A DNA stretch of 64,000 bases from DASWJZ01 sp963720705. Its GTDB lineage: Bacteria > Pseudomonadota > Alphaproteobacteria > Rhizobiales > Afifellaceae. Below the pieces are notes generated by a model. The model saw only the letters and a list, made by a program, of their open reading frames with translations, searched no databases and had not been told where the DNA came from. Below, in pieces: positions 1 to 9,135 of this stretch. The position numbers and the translations under genes are program-made. Position 1 is the stretch's first letter; every line of letters starts with the position of its first letter. The stretch spans positions 248,001 to 312,000 of the forward strand of contig CAVRGJ010000007.1 in assembly GCA_963720705.1 (NCBI GenBank). Direction: 5' to 3'.

Positions 1-778
1 GCAGGAGGCGGCTGAGGCGGCGCGGCCCTATGCGGAGCGCATGAGCCAGGTGCTCGCCAACATCGCGAGCGCCACCAAGGGGCAACTCGGTGCGCCCGCA
101 CTGATCGCCGGCACGGGCCGGGAGGAGGTTCACCTTCTCCTCGTCGCGACCGGCGAGCGCGGCTTGGCCGGTGCTTTCAACAGCGCCATTGCACGTCTCG
201 CACGTGACGATGCTCGTCGCCTGCTCGCTGAAGGCAAGACGGTGAAGTTCCTGATCGTCGGCCGCAAGGGCTACGACATTCTGCGCCGCCAATACGCCAG
301 CCTCATCAGCGACCACTTCACTTACCGCAACGTGAAGCAGGTGAGCTTCGTCGAGGCGAAAGAGGTGGCGGACCGGCTCCTCGCGATGTTCGACGAGGGC
401 GCTTTCGACGTCGCCACGCTCTACTATTCGAAGTTCCGCTCGGTGATCAGTCAGGTCCCGACGGCGCAGCGCATCATCCCGGCTGAGGTGCCGGAGGACG
501 CGGCCCTGCCTTCGCTCGGCGGCGCCATCTACGAATATGAGCCGGACGAGGAGGAAATCCTCGCCGAGCTGTTGCCGCGCAACGTCGGCATCCAGATATA
601 CAAGGCGATGCTTGAGAACGCCGCGTCCTTCTACGGCGCGCAGATGAGCGCCATGGACAACGCCACGCGCAATGCCGGCGACATGATCGACCGCCTGACG
701 CTTTCCTATAACCGCCAGCGGCAGGCACAGATCACCAAAGAACTGATCGAGATTATCTCCGGCGCTGAGGCCGTTTAG
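1..778 (+). CDS. atpG: F1F0 ATP synthase gamma subunit, 5' partial
   Basis: This is the central stalk subunit of F1, which rotates inside the alpha3beta3 head and couples proton flow to ATP synthesis at the inner membrane. The open frame enters the window from upstream: codons from base 2 already read as gamma subunit (AEAARPYAERMSQVLANI), so the ATG at 41 is internal. About 258 residues are present and some 30 N-terminal ones are missing. The C-terminal helix typical of gamma, with ENAASFYGAQMSAMDNATRN and then SYNRQRQAQITKELIEI, is intact. The gene lies 33 bp before atpD, as in the usual alphaproteobacterial atpHAGDC order. Confidence 0.96.
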   Translation, partial: QEAAEAARPYAERMSQVLANIASATKGQLGAPALIAGTGREEVHLLLVATGERGLAGAFNSAIARLARDDARRLLAEGKTVKFLIVGRKGYDILRRQYASLISDHFTYRNVKQVSFVEAKEVADRLLAMFDEGAFDVATLYYSKFRSVISQVPTAQRIIPAEVPEDAALPSLGGAIYEYEPDEEEILAELLPRNVGIQIYKAMLENAASFYGAQMSAMDNATRNAGDMIDRLTLSYNRQRQAQITKELIEIISGAEAV

Positions 779-811
779 GCGCGGCAGCCGAAACCTTTAT
801 GTGAGGGAATC

Positions 812-2257
812 ATGGCGAGCGACATTCCAAATCAGGCCGGCCGCGTTACGCAGGTGATGGGCGCGGTAGTGGACGTCCAGTTCGACGGGGTGCTGCCGGC
901 AATTCTGAACGCTCTTGAGACCGACAATCACGGCAACCGCCTGGTGCTGGAGGTCGCGCAGCATCTCGGCGAGAACACGGTGCGCACCATCGCCATGGAC
1001 ACGAGCGAGGGACTCGTGCGCGGGCAGGCGGTGAAGGACACGGGCGAGCCGATCGCGGTCCCGGTCGGCGAGGCGACGCTCGGCCGCATCATGAACGTCA
1101 TCGGTGAGCCGGTGGACGAGGCGGGGCCGGTGCGGACACGCGATCGTCGTCCGATCCACGCGGAGGCGCCCTCCTTTGTCGATCAGGCGACCGAGGCGCA
1201 GATCCTGGTCACCGGTATCAAGGTCGTCGACCTGCTTGCGCCCTATGCGCGCGGCGGCAAGATCGGCCTCTTCGGCGGTGCCGGCGTCGGCAAGACGGTG
1301 ATTATCCAGGAACTGATCAACAACGTCGCCAAGGCGCATGGCGGCTACTCGGTTTTCGCCGGCGTCGGCGAGCGCACGCGCGAGGGGAACGATCTCTATC
1401 ACGAGATGATCGAATCCGGCGTCAACAAGGACCCGCACGAGAACAACGGTTCGACCGAGGGATCCAAGTGTGCGCTGGTCTTCGGCCAGATGAACGAGCC
1501 GCCGGGTGCCCGCGCCCGCGTCGGTCTCACCGGCCTGACCGTCGCCGAGTATTTCCGCGACCAGGGCCAGGACGTGCTCTTCTTTGTCGACAACATCTTC
1601 CGCTTCACACAGGCGGGCTCGGAAGTGTCGGCGCTCCTCGGCCGCATCCCCTCCGCCGTCGGCTATCAGCCGACACTCGCCACCGACATGGGCGCGCTGC
1701 AGGAGCGCATCACCACCACGAACAAGGGGTCGATCACCTCGGTGCAGGCGATCTACGTACCGGCCGACGACTTGACCGACCCGGCGCCGGCGACCTCTTT
1801 CGCGCATCTCGACGCGACGACGACGCTGTCGCGCTCGATCGCCGAGAAGGGCATCTACCCGGCCGTCGACCCGCTCGATTCAACCTCGCGCCTGCTTGAC
1901 CCACGCGTCGTCGGCGAGGAGCACTATGACGTCGCCCGCTCGGTGCAGTCGACGCTGCAGCGCTACAAATCGCTGCAGGACATCATCGCGATCCTCGGCA
2001 TGGACGAGCTTTCCGAAGAGGACAAACTGATCGTCGCGCGCGCCCGCAAGATCGAGCGCTTCCTCTCGCAGCCCTTCCACGTCGCGGAGGTGTTCACCGG
2101 CTCGCCCGGCGTCTTCGTCGAGCTCGAGGATACGATCAAGGGCTTCAAGGGCCTGGTCGCCGGCGAGTACGATCACCTTCCCGAGCAGGCCTTCTATATG
2201 GTCGGCACCATCGAGGCAGCGGTCGAGAAGGCGCAGAAGCTCGCCGAAGCGGCATGA
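812..2257 (+). CDS. atpD: F1F0 ATP synthase beta subunit
   Basis: This is the catalytic subunit of F1, which binds and interconverts ADP, phosphate and ATP. The 481-residue protein has full family length. Seen in the sequence are the Walker A loop GGAGVGKT (about residue 153), the GERTREGNDLYHEM segment, the DVLFFVDNIFRFTQAG Walker B region and the ALLGRIPSAVGYQPTLATDMG block. The ATG follows a GAGGG ribosome-binding site. The stop overlaps the start of the next small membrane protein gene by 4 bp (ATGA), which suggests translational coupling. Confidence 0.98.
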   Translation: MASDIPNQAGRVTQVMGAVVDVQFDGVLPAILNALETDNHGNRLVLEVAQHLGENTVRTIAMDTSEGLVRGQAVKDTGEPIAVPVGEATLGRIMNVIGEPVDEAGPVRTRDRRPIHAEAPSFVDQATEAQILVTGIKVVDLLAPYARGGKIGLFGGAGVGKTVIIQELINNVAKAHGGYSVFAGVGERTREGNDLYHEMIESGVNKDPHENNGSTEGSKCALVFGQMNEPPGARARVGLTGLTVAEYFRDQGQDVLFFVDNIFRFTQAGSEVSALLGRIPSAVGYQPTLATDMGALQERITTTNKGSITSVQAIYVPADDLTDPAPATSFAHLDATTTLSRSIAEKGIYPAVDPLDSTSRLLDPRVVGEEHYDVARSVQSTLQRYKSLQDIIAILGMDELSEEDKLIVARARKIERFLSQPFHVAEVFTGSPGVFVELEDTIKGFKGLVAGEYDHLPEQAFYMVGTIEAAVEKAQKLAEAA

Positions 2258-2505
2258 TGAACGCGAAGGTCGTTCTGCTGGTCGTCGGACTCGTCGTCGG
2301 AGGCGTCGCCGGTTGGCTGACGCGGCCCGAAGCAGCGGAGATCAAGCTCGGCCCGGTGCAGATCGAAGTACAGGGCAGCGGCACGGCGCAAGGAAGCGGC
2401 TCGATGACGTCGGGCCAGACGGAGCACGTCGCGCTCTTCTCCATCGCCGGCGCGGTTGTCGGTTTCGCAGTCGGTTTCTTCCTGGACCGCCGCAAGCCAG
2501 CGTGA
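2254..2505 (+). CDS. small two-helix membrane protein inside the atp operon
   Basis: I do not recognise this 83-residue protein. It has an N-terminal membrane segment (VVLLVVGLVVGGVAGWL), a polar Gly/Ser/Thr-rich loop of about 40 residues and a second hydrophobic segment (VALFSIAGAVVGFAVGFFL) ending in DRRKP. The positive tail suggests both ends in the cytoplasm and the loop outside, but this is inference. Its ATG overlaps the atpD stop by 4 bp, and atpC starts 14 bp after it, so it must be co-transcribed with F1 genes. A second ATG immediately downstream could also serve as the start. The usual atpD-atpC junction has no gene here. It could be an ATP synthase accessory factor or an unrelated passenger. 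Confidence 0.75.
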   Translation: MMNAKVVLLVVGLVVGGVAGWLTRPEAAEIKLGPVQIEVQGSGTAQGSGSMTSGQTEHVALFSIAGAVVGFAVGFFLDRRKPA

Positions 2506-2519
2506 CCTGAGGGACAAGG

Positions 2520-2930
2520 ATGGCTGATCCGCTGAAATTCGATCTCGTGTCGCCAGACCGGTTGCTGGTCTCGGCGGACGTCGAGTCCGTCGTCGTTCCC
2601 GGCGGCGAAGGCTATTTCACGGTGTTCGCCAAGCATGCGCCGGTGATGAGCACGCTGAAACCCGGACAGATCGAGGTGACAACGCTTTCCGGCGAGGTGC
2701 AGAAGTTCTTCGTGCGCGGCGGTTTTGCCGACGTGACGCCCGGCGGACTCACCATCCTCGCCGATCAGGCCGTTCCGCTCGCGGACGTCGACGCCGCGCT
2801 TCTTGCGCAGGAGATCAAAAACGCCGAGGAAGACCTTGTCGACGCGGGTGAAGATCACATGAAGCGCCGCCTCGCCGAAGCGAAGCTGAACGAGCTCCGC
2901 GACGTGCAGCGCTGGATCATCCCGGCCTGA
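2520..2930 (+). CDS. atpC: F1F0 ATP synthase epsilon subunit
   Basis: This rotor subunit joins gamma to the c-ring and can inhibit ATP hydrolysis. The 136-residue protein begins LKFDLVSPDRLL and shows the N-terminal beta-sandwich signature VVVPGGEGYFTVFAKHAPVMSTLKPG split over about residues 26-50. A short helical C-terminal domain follows with acidic and Arg-rich stretches (EDHMKRRLAEAKLNEL). A GAGGGACAAGG Shine-Dalgarno region precedes the ATG. It ends the operon, and a strong hairpin follows 42 bp downstream. Confidence 0.96.
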   Translation: MADPLKFDLVSPDRLLVSADVESVVVPGGEGYFTVFAKHAPVMSTLKPGQIEVTTLSGEVQKFFVRGGFADVTPGGLTILADQAVPLADVDAALLAQEIKNAEEDLVDAGEDHMKRRLAEAKLNELRDVQRWIIPA

Positions 2931-2972
2931 ACTTTTCGCGCGACCCTCCGACCGAAGTGGCAGCCCAAACAA

Positions 2973-3000
2973 AAAGCGCCGCCCCAAGAGGCGGCGCTTT
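2973..3000. terminator. bidirectional hairpin between atpC and carD
   Basis: A perfect 11-bp stem (AAAGCGCCGCC paired with GGCGGCGCTTT) surrounds a 6-nt loop between the convergent ends of atpC and carD. Read toward carD's end (minus strand) the stem is followed by a T-rich run, as in an intrinsic terminator. On the plus strand the T-run is short, so termination of atpC would be weaker. Confidence 0.8.
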
Positions 3001-3023
3001 GATTGTCCGAGTCTCGTCGGCGA

Positions 3024-3584
3024 TCAGGCGGCGGCTTTGCTCGCCTCTTCGTCCAGCTGCGCGCGCTTGCGGCGCGGGCTCGCCTCGATGGCCTTCTCGA
3101 TCTTGGTCACCGCTTCGCTCTCGCTGATCTTTTCGACCACCGCCACTTCGCGCGACATGCGGTCGATCGCCTGCTCGTAGAGCTGGCGCTCGGAGTAGGA
3201 GGGCTCGGGCTGCGCTTGCGACCGATAAAGGTCGCGCACAACCTCGGAAATGGCGATCAGGTCGCCGGAATTGATCTTCGCCTCGTATTCCTGCGCGCGG
3301 CGGCTCCACATGGTGCGCTTCACGCGTGCGCGTCCGCGCACGGTGGAGAACGCCTTGCCGACCGTCGTTTCGTCGGCGAGCTTGCGCATGCCGACCGACG
3401 CCGCCTTCGCGACGGGCACGCGGAGCGTCATCTTGTCCTTCTGGAAGGTGATGACGAAAAGCTCCAGCTTCATGCCGGCCACTACCTGCTCTTGAATCTC
3501 GACGATCTTGCCGACGCCGTGGGCCGGATAGACGATGCTCTCGCCGGTCCGAAATCCCTGACGCTGGACGATTTTCTTAGACAT
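3024..3584 (-). CDS. carD: CarD family transcription factor
   Basis: CarD proteins bind the RNA polymerase beta subunit through an N-terminal Tudor-like domain and stabilise the open promoter complex. The 186-residue protein shows the diagnostic N-terminus GESIVYPAHGVGKIVEIQEQ and the segment FQKDKMTLRVPVAKA. It then has a helical C-terminal DNA-binding domain (LADETTVGKAFSTVRGRAR ... WSRRAQEYEAKINSGDL). The ATG at 3584 is chosen over longer in-frame extensions because AGGAG lies 11 nt upstream and homologues begin at MSKK. The C-terminus is Lys/Arg/Ala rich. It lies beside fdxA, a common arrangement in Hyphomicrobiales. Confidence 0.95.
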   Translation of the reverse strand: MSKKIVQRQGFRTGESIVYPAHGVGKIVEIQEQVVAGMKLELFVITFQKDKMTLRVPVAKAASVGMRKLADETTVGKAFSTVRGRARVKRTMWSRRAQEYEAKINSGDLIAISEVVRDLYRSQAQPEPSYSERQLYEQAIDRMSREVAVVEKISESEAVTKIEKAIEASPRRKRAQLDEEASKAAA

Positions 3585-3769
3585 GACGCGCCAAACTCCT
3601 GCTCCGTCTCGAACGGCCGCTGCCGTGGGTACGCTCGGCAGCGCCGACCGAAACCGGTGCATCCTCGATGCGAAGTTACAAATCTCCGGATTGCCGCGCC
3701 GAACCGGCGCGCCCCCCAATCCGATCTGTTCGATTGTTCCCGCTGCCGGGCTTCTTGCTGACGACGCTA

Positions 3770-3798
3770 CACATAGCGCAAAAAAGGCCAGAAATCAA
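3770..3798 (-). promoter_or_regulatory. possible sigma70-type promoter for carD
   Basis: On the minus strand TTGATT (3798-3793) and TATGTG (3775-3770) are separated by 17 nt, a fair match to -35 and -10 elements. The site lies about 185 nt before the carD start in the 344-bp gap between fdxA and carD. The rest of that gap holds no gene I can support. Confidence 0.4.
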
Positions 3799-3928
3799 GG
3801 AATTGTTGCACCGCCCACAGGAAGCGGTTGAGAATTGGTGGAATAATGAACTGACCAGACGTGATTAAGAATGGCTGTAAGGCCGGGACTTCTGCCCGTT
3901 TCGGGCACTAAACCACTTTCGGCTCCAC

Positions 3929-4267
3929 CTAGTCGCCCTGACCGGGGGCGTCGGAGAAATACTTCTCGAACTTTGCCTCCACGGTCTCGAAATCGTGGGC
4001 ATCGGCGGGCGCCTCCCGCTTGATTGTGATGTTCGGCCACTGGATCGCGTAGTCCGCGTTGAGCGCCAGCCATTGGTCGAGTCCGGGCTCGGTGTCGGGC
4101 CGGATGGCGTCGACCGGGCATTCCGGCTCGCAGACGCCGCAGTCGATGCATTCGTCCGGATGGATGACGAGCATGTTTTCGCCCTCGTAGAAGCAATCGA
4201 CGGGGCAAACCTCGACACAATCCATGAACTTGCAGCGAATGCATTTCTCGGTGACCACGTAGGTCAT
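3929..4267 (-). CDS. fdxA: 7Fe-type ferredoxin FdxA
   Basis: A small electron carrier with one 3Fe-4S and one 4Fe-4S cluster. The 112-residue protein starts MTYVVTEKCIRCKFMDCVEV and carries the cysteine pattern CIRCKFMDCVEVCP, followed by CIDCGVCEPECP, as in Azotobacter-type FdxA. The C-terminal region (WPNITIKREAPADAHDFE) is also characteristic of the long bacterial form. In relatives it commonly lies between the S4-domain gene and carD. Here the S4 gene is separated from it by the ankyrin gene. Physiological partner proteins cannot be read from the sequence. Confidence 0.96.
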   Translation of the reverse strand: MTYVVTEKCIRCKFMDCVEVCPVDCFYEGENMLVIHPDECIDCGVCEPECPVDAIRPDTEPGLDQWLALNADYAIQWPNITIKREAPADAHDFETVEAKFEKYFSDAPGQGD

Positions 4268-4423
4268 GCGGGGGCTCCGGCTTGGGCTATTTTGCCTGCG
4301 GCGTATCGGCTTTGAGCCAATCCTGCAAGGGTCGGAAAGCTACGCCGGGCGCGTCAATTGGAACGACATTCCAAACCTTCAGCGGGCGGCGTCGCAGCGC
4401 TGCTGCCGCCGCAGGATGACGGG

Positions 4424-5650
4424 TCAGTCTGCGCCTCCAAGCAGCGCCGCGACGGCCGCGCGGTCCTCCTCGCCGGCGACCGCGCCTTTGGCAAGAAGGA
4501 CCCGAACCGTCGCGGCGTTCCCCGACGAGACTGCCCGGGCGAGAGCCGTCCGGCCCCGCGGGTCCTTGCGGTCAAGGCGGGCGCCATGTGCGATCAGCTC
4601 TTGCACGACCTCCGCGCCGCGCTGCCTCCAGGTCGGCACATATTCCGCCGCCGCGATCAATGTCCCCTCGGACAATGGCTCAGGGTAGCTCGCGGCGTGC
4701 ATCAGCGCGGTCAGATCCTCGGCGTCGACCAGTTCGGCGTCCGCGCCATGGCTGAGCAGAGCGCGGACAACCTCGATCCGGCCGTCTCTCGCCGCCATGT
4801 GCAGCGCGGTCGTCCCATATTGATCGGCGCGGTTGATGTCAGCCCCCGCCGACAGGAGAAGCGTCGCGACCTCGGCGCCGCCGTTGTAGGTCCCCCACAT
4901 CAACGCTGTTCGTCCCTCGACATCCTCCCGGTCAACCCCGGCAGCGTTGACGACAAGCTCGGCGACCACGCGCGCGTGTCCGTGCCACGCCGCCCAGATC
5001 AGGGCCGTCCACCCGTCGCTCACGGTCGCGTCGATCTCGGCGCCATTTGCCAGAAGCGCGCGCACCACAACGACGTGGCCGGAGGCGGCCGCCCAGATGA
5101 GCGGCATGCCTTCGTAGTCCTCGCGGAAATCGGCCGCGGTCGCGCGCTCAAGAAGGCGCATGACGATTGCGACGTTCTTACCCGAAGCGGCTGCGTCGAG
5201 AGCCGTCTCCCCGTCCTCGTCCCGAAACGACGTCACGGCGCCGCGTGCCAGCAACTCTTCGACGATATCGTCGTGCCCGGCGCTCCGCGGCCAATCCATT
5301 GCATCGAGGGGATAGCCGGCGGCCCAGATCAGAGCGGTGCGCCCGCCCTTATCCCTATGGTCGATTGCGGAACCGTGGTCGATCAGTGCGCGGGCGACCT
5401 CGACATGGCCATCGGCCGCGGCGTTCAAGAGCGCCGTCATCCCCGATTGGTCCTGATGGTCGACAGCGGCGCCGCGCGCCAGCAACGCGTTGACGACATC
5501 AAGGGCACCGCCCGCGGCGGCCCATTGGAGGGCCGTCCGACTGCCGTCATCTTCGAGGTCGACCGGTGTCCCACGGGCGAGTTCGGCGCGGACGCGGTCG
5601 AGCTCGCCGCGAAACGCTGCGTCGATCAATTCGATGCGTGGCTCGTCCAA
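4424..5650 (-). CDS. ankyrin-repeat protein
   Basis: A 408-residue protein made almost wholly of about ten ankyrin repeats of roughly 33 residues, each with a TALxxAAxxGHxxVVxxLLxxGA pattern (for example GMTALLNAAADGHVEVARAL and GWTALIWAAWHGHARVVAEL). Two repeats carry insertions: one near YPLDAMDWPRSAGHDDIV and one near SYPEPLSEGTLIAAAEYVPT. No signal peptide, membrane segment or enzymatic domain is visible, so a cytosolic protein-binding role is likely but the partner is unknown. The start is a TTG only 2 nt after the S4 gene's stop, implying coupled translation. It interrupts the usual S4-fdxA-carD neighbourhood. Confidence 0.85.
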   Translation of the reverse strand: MDEPRIELIDAAFRGELDRVRAELARGTPVDLEDDGSRTALQWAAAGGALDVVNALLARGAAVDHQDQSGMTALLNAAADGHVEVARALIDHGSAIDHRDKGGRTALIWAAGYPLDAMDWPRSAGHDDIVEELLARGAVTSFRDEDGETALDAAASGKNVAIVMRLLERATAADFREDYEGMPLIWAAASGHVVVVRALLANGAEIDATVSDGWTALIWAAWHGHARVVAELVVNAAGVDREDVEGRTALMWGTYNGGAEVATLLLSAGADINRADQYGTTALHMAARDGRIEVVRALLSHGADAELVDAEDLTALMHAASYPEPLSEGTLIAAAEYVPTWRQRGAEVVQELIAHGARLDRKDPRGRTALARAVSSGNAATVRVLLAKGAVAGEEDRAAVAALLGGAD

Positions 5651-5652
5651 CG

Positions 5653-6012
5653 TCAGCGCTCGGCGGTGTCGCCGGCACCTCGCAACACGGAACGCTTTTC
5701 ATAGTCGGCCCCGCCGCTTTCGGTTCTCTCCTCGCGCGGAAGCTGAACGGACTGCTCTTCGTAGAGAAGCTGTGCTTTCGCGAAGCCGTCACGCCGTTCG
5801 GCGATGCCGACGACACGGATCACGCGGATGCCGCGATTGAGGTTCAGCGTCAGCACATCGCCGGCACGCACCAGCCGGGCAGCGTCGTGAACCTTCTCGC
5901 GGTTCACCCGTACGTGCCCGGAGCGCGCGAGCTCCTGCGCAGCGCCACGCGTGCGGGCGAAGCGGGCGTGCCACAGCCACTTATCGATGCGTTGCGCGTC
6001 CGCCGCGCTCAT
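5653..6012 (-). CDS. S4-domain RNA-binding protein, HslR-like
   Basis: A 119-residue protein whose first 60 residues form an S4 RNA-binding domain (QRIDKWLWHARFARTRGAAQ, then SGHVRVNREKV and LVRAGDVLTL), as in heat-shock protein 15. HslR recycles free 50S subunits carrying peptidyl-tRNA in E. coli; whether this protein does so is inference. The C-terminal tail is charged. Its ATG overlaps the true stop of the upstream helicase by 4 bp (ATGA), and the ankyrin gene follows after 2 bp, so the three genes form one transcription unit. Confidence 0.9.
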   Translation of the reverse strand: MSAADAQRIDKWLWHARFARTRGAAQELARSGHVRVNREKVHDAARLVRAGDVLTLNLNRGIRVIRVVGIAERRDGFAKAQLLYEEQSVQLPREERTESGGADYEKRSVLRGAGDTAER

Positions 6013-9000
6013 TCGCGGCCGCTCTTCTCCAGCTCCTTTTTCAGAGCCTGGAGGGCAGCGAAGGGGCTGTCCGGATCGACCGGGCGTTCGCGGGGCGGAC
6101 GTGGCCTTTCGTTGCGCGGCGCCGCCTCGCGGCGGTTCTGGTCGCGGCCATCGTTCCGCTCTCCGCGCTCTCGCCGGCCCTTGCCGCCGCGCGCCTTCGC
6201 TCCGAAGTCGCGCTTCTCCTCGCCGCCGGCGCTGCGCCGCTCGCCGCGTCCGCTCTTCTCGTCGCGCTGATCGCTCCGCCCGCCGCCGCGGGGCCGGCCG
6301 GCGCTGCGGGGCTTCCGCGCCTCGCGCGGCGGACGGCCGATCCGCCAGACCTCGATTGTCTCCGGCTCAGCCGGTGCCGTCGATTCCGCACCGGGGGGAG
6401 CGGCGGCGAGCGGGTCCTCGACTGGAGGCGCCTCGCCCGAAATTTCGGGCGAAGGCGGCTGCTCTAAGGGTGGCTCGACGTGGGCCTTCAACGGGCGGCT
6501 CTTCAACGGGCGGCTCCTCAACGAGCGGCTCCTCAAGCGTAGGCGTCTCGGCCGGTGGCGTCTCCGGCTCAGCAGGGTCCGACGCGGCGGAGGGCATCGC
6601 CTCCGCGGCCGCGTCGGCCGGCGGCGTCTCAACGGATGGCGGTTCGGCTGGAAGTGTTTCAATTGGCAGCTCAACCGGCTTCGGCCGGAGCTCCATGCGG
6701 TAGCCGAGGCCGCGCAGGACGACGGAGAAATCCTCGCCGGAGGCGCCGAGGAGCGAAGTCATCGCCGGAATCACGACGAAGCCGCCGCCATCGGGGAGCG
6801 CGCCCGCGGGCCGTTCGCTCACCGAGCCCGGCCGCCAGGCGAGCGCCGGGCGGATCAGGTCGGCCAGCCGCTCGAGGATGTCGATGCGGATCGCGCGGTT
6901 TCCGTGAATGCGGAATCCGAAGCGGCGGTAGAGTTCGGGGTCGATCGTCGGATCGACCGCGGCGGAGGTGCGGCCGGAGCCGGATACGCTTTGCATCTCC
7001 GCCAGTCCCGCCGCCGCAAGATCGCGGTGTTTCAGCGCCCAAAGAAGCGCGGCGAGCGCGCTTGGCGCCGGCTTCAGAAGGTTCGGAACGTAAATGTGGT
7101 AGGCACCGAAGCGGACGCCATGCCGGCGAAGCAGCGCGCGCTCGTCCTGGCTCAGACCGCGTACCTCTTCGAGCACAGCGCGGCGTTCTAGCACGCCGAG
7201 GTTCTCGACCAATTGGAACGCGATGCCGCGCGCCATGCCGGTGATCGTCTGATCGGCGGAAAGATCGATCAGGGGCTTCAGCAGCGTCCCGATATGGGAA
7301 GCGAGCCACGCGTTGAGCCGCGCCTCGACCTGCTCGCGCGGCGGACCAGAAAGCTGCTCGTCGGCGAGGAGCACGAGGCGCGGCTTCAAAACGTCGTCGC
7401 CGGCGACGAGGCGGGCGATCGGCTCGCCTTGCCAGCGTAGATGCGCATCGAGCGACAGCAGGATGTCGCGGTCTCCGGCACGCGAGAGAAGTGCTGCGCG
7501 CTCGGCGATAGCCGTGGCAAGTGCCTTCTGCGCGGCGCCGCGGAGCGCCTGCGCCTCCGCGCCCTCGGCGAGCGGATCGGGCGTGAATCGGAACCCTTGC
7601 AGCATGCCGACGTGATGGCCCTCGACCAGCACGTCACCCGATGGCGTGATCTCGGCCTCAAGCATCGTGTTCTCCTTGAGCCGCCGCATCAGCACGCTCG
7701 TGCGGCGGTCGACGAAGCGCTTGATCAGCCGCTCGTGCAACGCATCGGAGAGTGTGTCCTCGACCGCCTTCGTCTCGTCGCGCCACGTCGCCGGCTCGGC
7801 CAACCAGTCTGGCTGGTTCGCTACGAAGGTCCAGGTGCGGATCTGCGCAATGCGCGCGGAGAGCGCGTCGATATCGCCTTCCGCGACGTTGGCGGAGCGG
7901 ACCTGCTCGGCGATCCAGTCGTCCGGCACGACGTTGCCGTCGGCGATGAAGCTGAAAATCTGGCCGACGATCTCGGCGTGCTGCGCCGGCGCGATCTTGC
8001 GGTAGTCGGGGAGGCGGCAGGCGTCCCAGAGGCGCCGCACGGCGTCGGGCACGCTTGCCTTGTCGGCGATCTCCTCGTCGCGCGACAGTGCTTCGAGTGC
8101 CGTCTGGTCGTCGGCGGGCGGCGCCTTGGTGAGCCCGGGTACGCCGGGCGGCTCGTCGAGACTCGCCTTCAGCGTGGCGAGGCTCGCGTAGTCGAGCGCG
8201 TCATTCCGCCACTGGATGGTGCGCACTGGCTCGAATCGGTGCGTCTCAAGGGCCTCGACAAGTGGATCCGGGAAGGGGTCGACGCGCGCCGTCACCCCGA
8301 AGGTGCCGTCGCGCATGTGTCGCCCTGCGCGGCCGGCGATCTGACCAAGCTCCGCGGCGGTCAGCTCGCGAAACTGATAGCCGTCGTATTTGCGGTTCGA
8401 CGCGAACGCGACGTGGTCGAGATCGAGGTTGAGCCCCATGCCGATGGCGTCGGTCGCGACAAGGAAGTCGACGTCGCCGTTCTGGTAGAGCTCCACCTGC
8501 TTGTTGCGCGTGCGCGGCGAAAGCGCGCCGAGCACGACCGCCGCGCCGCCGCGCTGCCGGCGGATCAATTCGCCGACCGCATAGACCTCGTCGGCGGAGA
8601 AGGCGACGATCGCCGAGCGTTCTGGCAACCGTGTCAGCTTCTTCTGCCCGGCATAGGCAAGCACCGACATGCGCGGCCGCGTGACCACGTGGACGCCCGG
8701 AAGAAGCTGCTCGATGATGCCGCGCATCGTCGCCGCGCCAAGAAGCAGCGTCTCCTGGCTGCCGCGGAGATTGAGAACGCGATCGGTGAAGACATGGCCG
8801 CGCTCAAGGTCGCCGGCGATCTGCACCTCGTCGATGGCGACGAACGTGGCGTCCGTCTCGCGCGGCATCGCCTCCACTGTGCAGACCCAATAACGCGGAT
8901 GGGCCGGGAGGATCTTCTCCTCGCCGGTGACGAGCGCCACCTGCTCCGAGCCGGCACGCGCCGCAACGCGTTGATAGACCTCGCGTGCGAGCAGCCTGAG

Positions 9001-9135
9001 CGGCAGGCCGATGACACCGCTCTCGTGGCCGAGCATCCGCTCGATCGCGAGGTGCGTCTTGCCGGTGTTGGTCGGCCCCAGCACGGCCGTGACGTTCCGG
9101 GCGCTGAAGCGCCGCGGGCGGGGGGGTGCATTCAT
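6009..9135 (-). CDS. SUV3-like DExH helicase with apparent frameshift in C-terminal tail
   Basis: A superfamily 2 helicase resembling mitochondrial RNA helicase SUV3. Seen are Walker A GPTNTGKT near the N-terminus, motif II VAIDEVQIAGD, VATDAIGMGLNLDLDHVAFAS and motif VI QIAGRAGRHMRDGTFG. The ATG at 9135 is preferred to the GTG at 9198 because homologues start just before the Walker loop. The main frame reads to 6367, but its last 40 residues (PRRATLRAAAFARNFG...) are unlike the family. A frame offset by one base reads VEPPLEQPPSPEISGE..., a Gly/Arg-rich tail and the end FAALQALKKELEK, and stops at 6009, overlapping the S4 start by 4 bp. One extra base near 6472-6492 explains this. Confidence 0.88.
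6486..6530 (-). repeat. 15-bp tandem repeat in helicase Pro/Glu linker
   Basis: Two identical copies and one variant copy of a 15-bp unit (CTTCAACGGGCGGCT on the plus strand) encode the EEPPV repeats of the helicase linker. The apparent frameshift lies at the downstream edge of this array, so slippage or a read error in the array is a plausible cause. Confidence 0.8.

Noticed and set aside
797..1807. Long open frame on the minus strand opposite atpD
   Set aside because: It is a shadow of the high-GC atpD gene. Its residues are Arg/Asp/Leu rich, it matches no family and has no ribosome-binding site.
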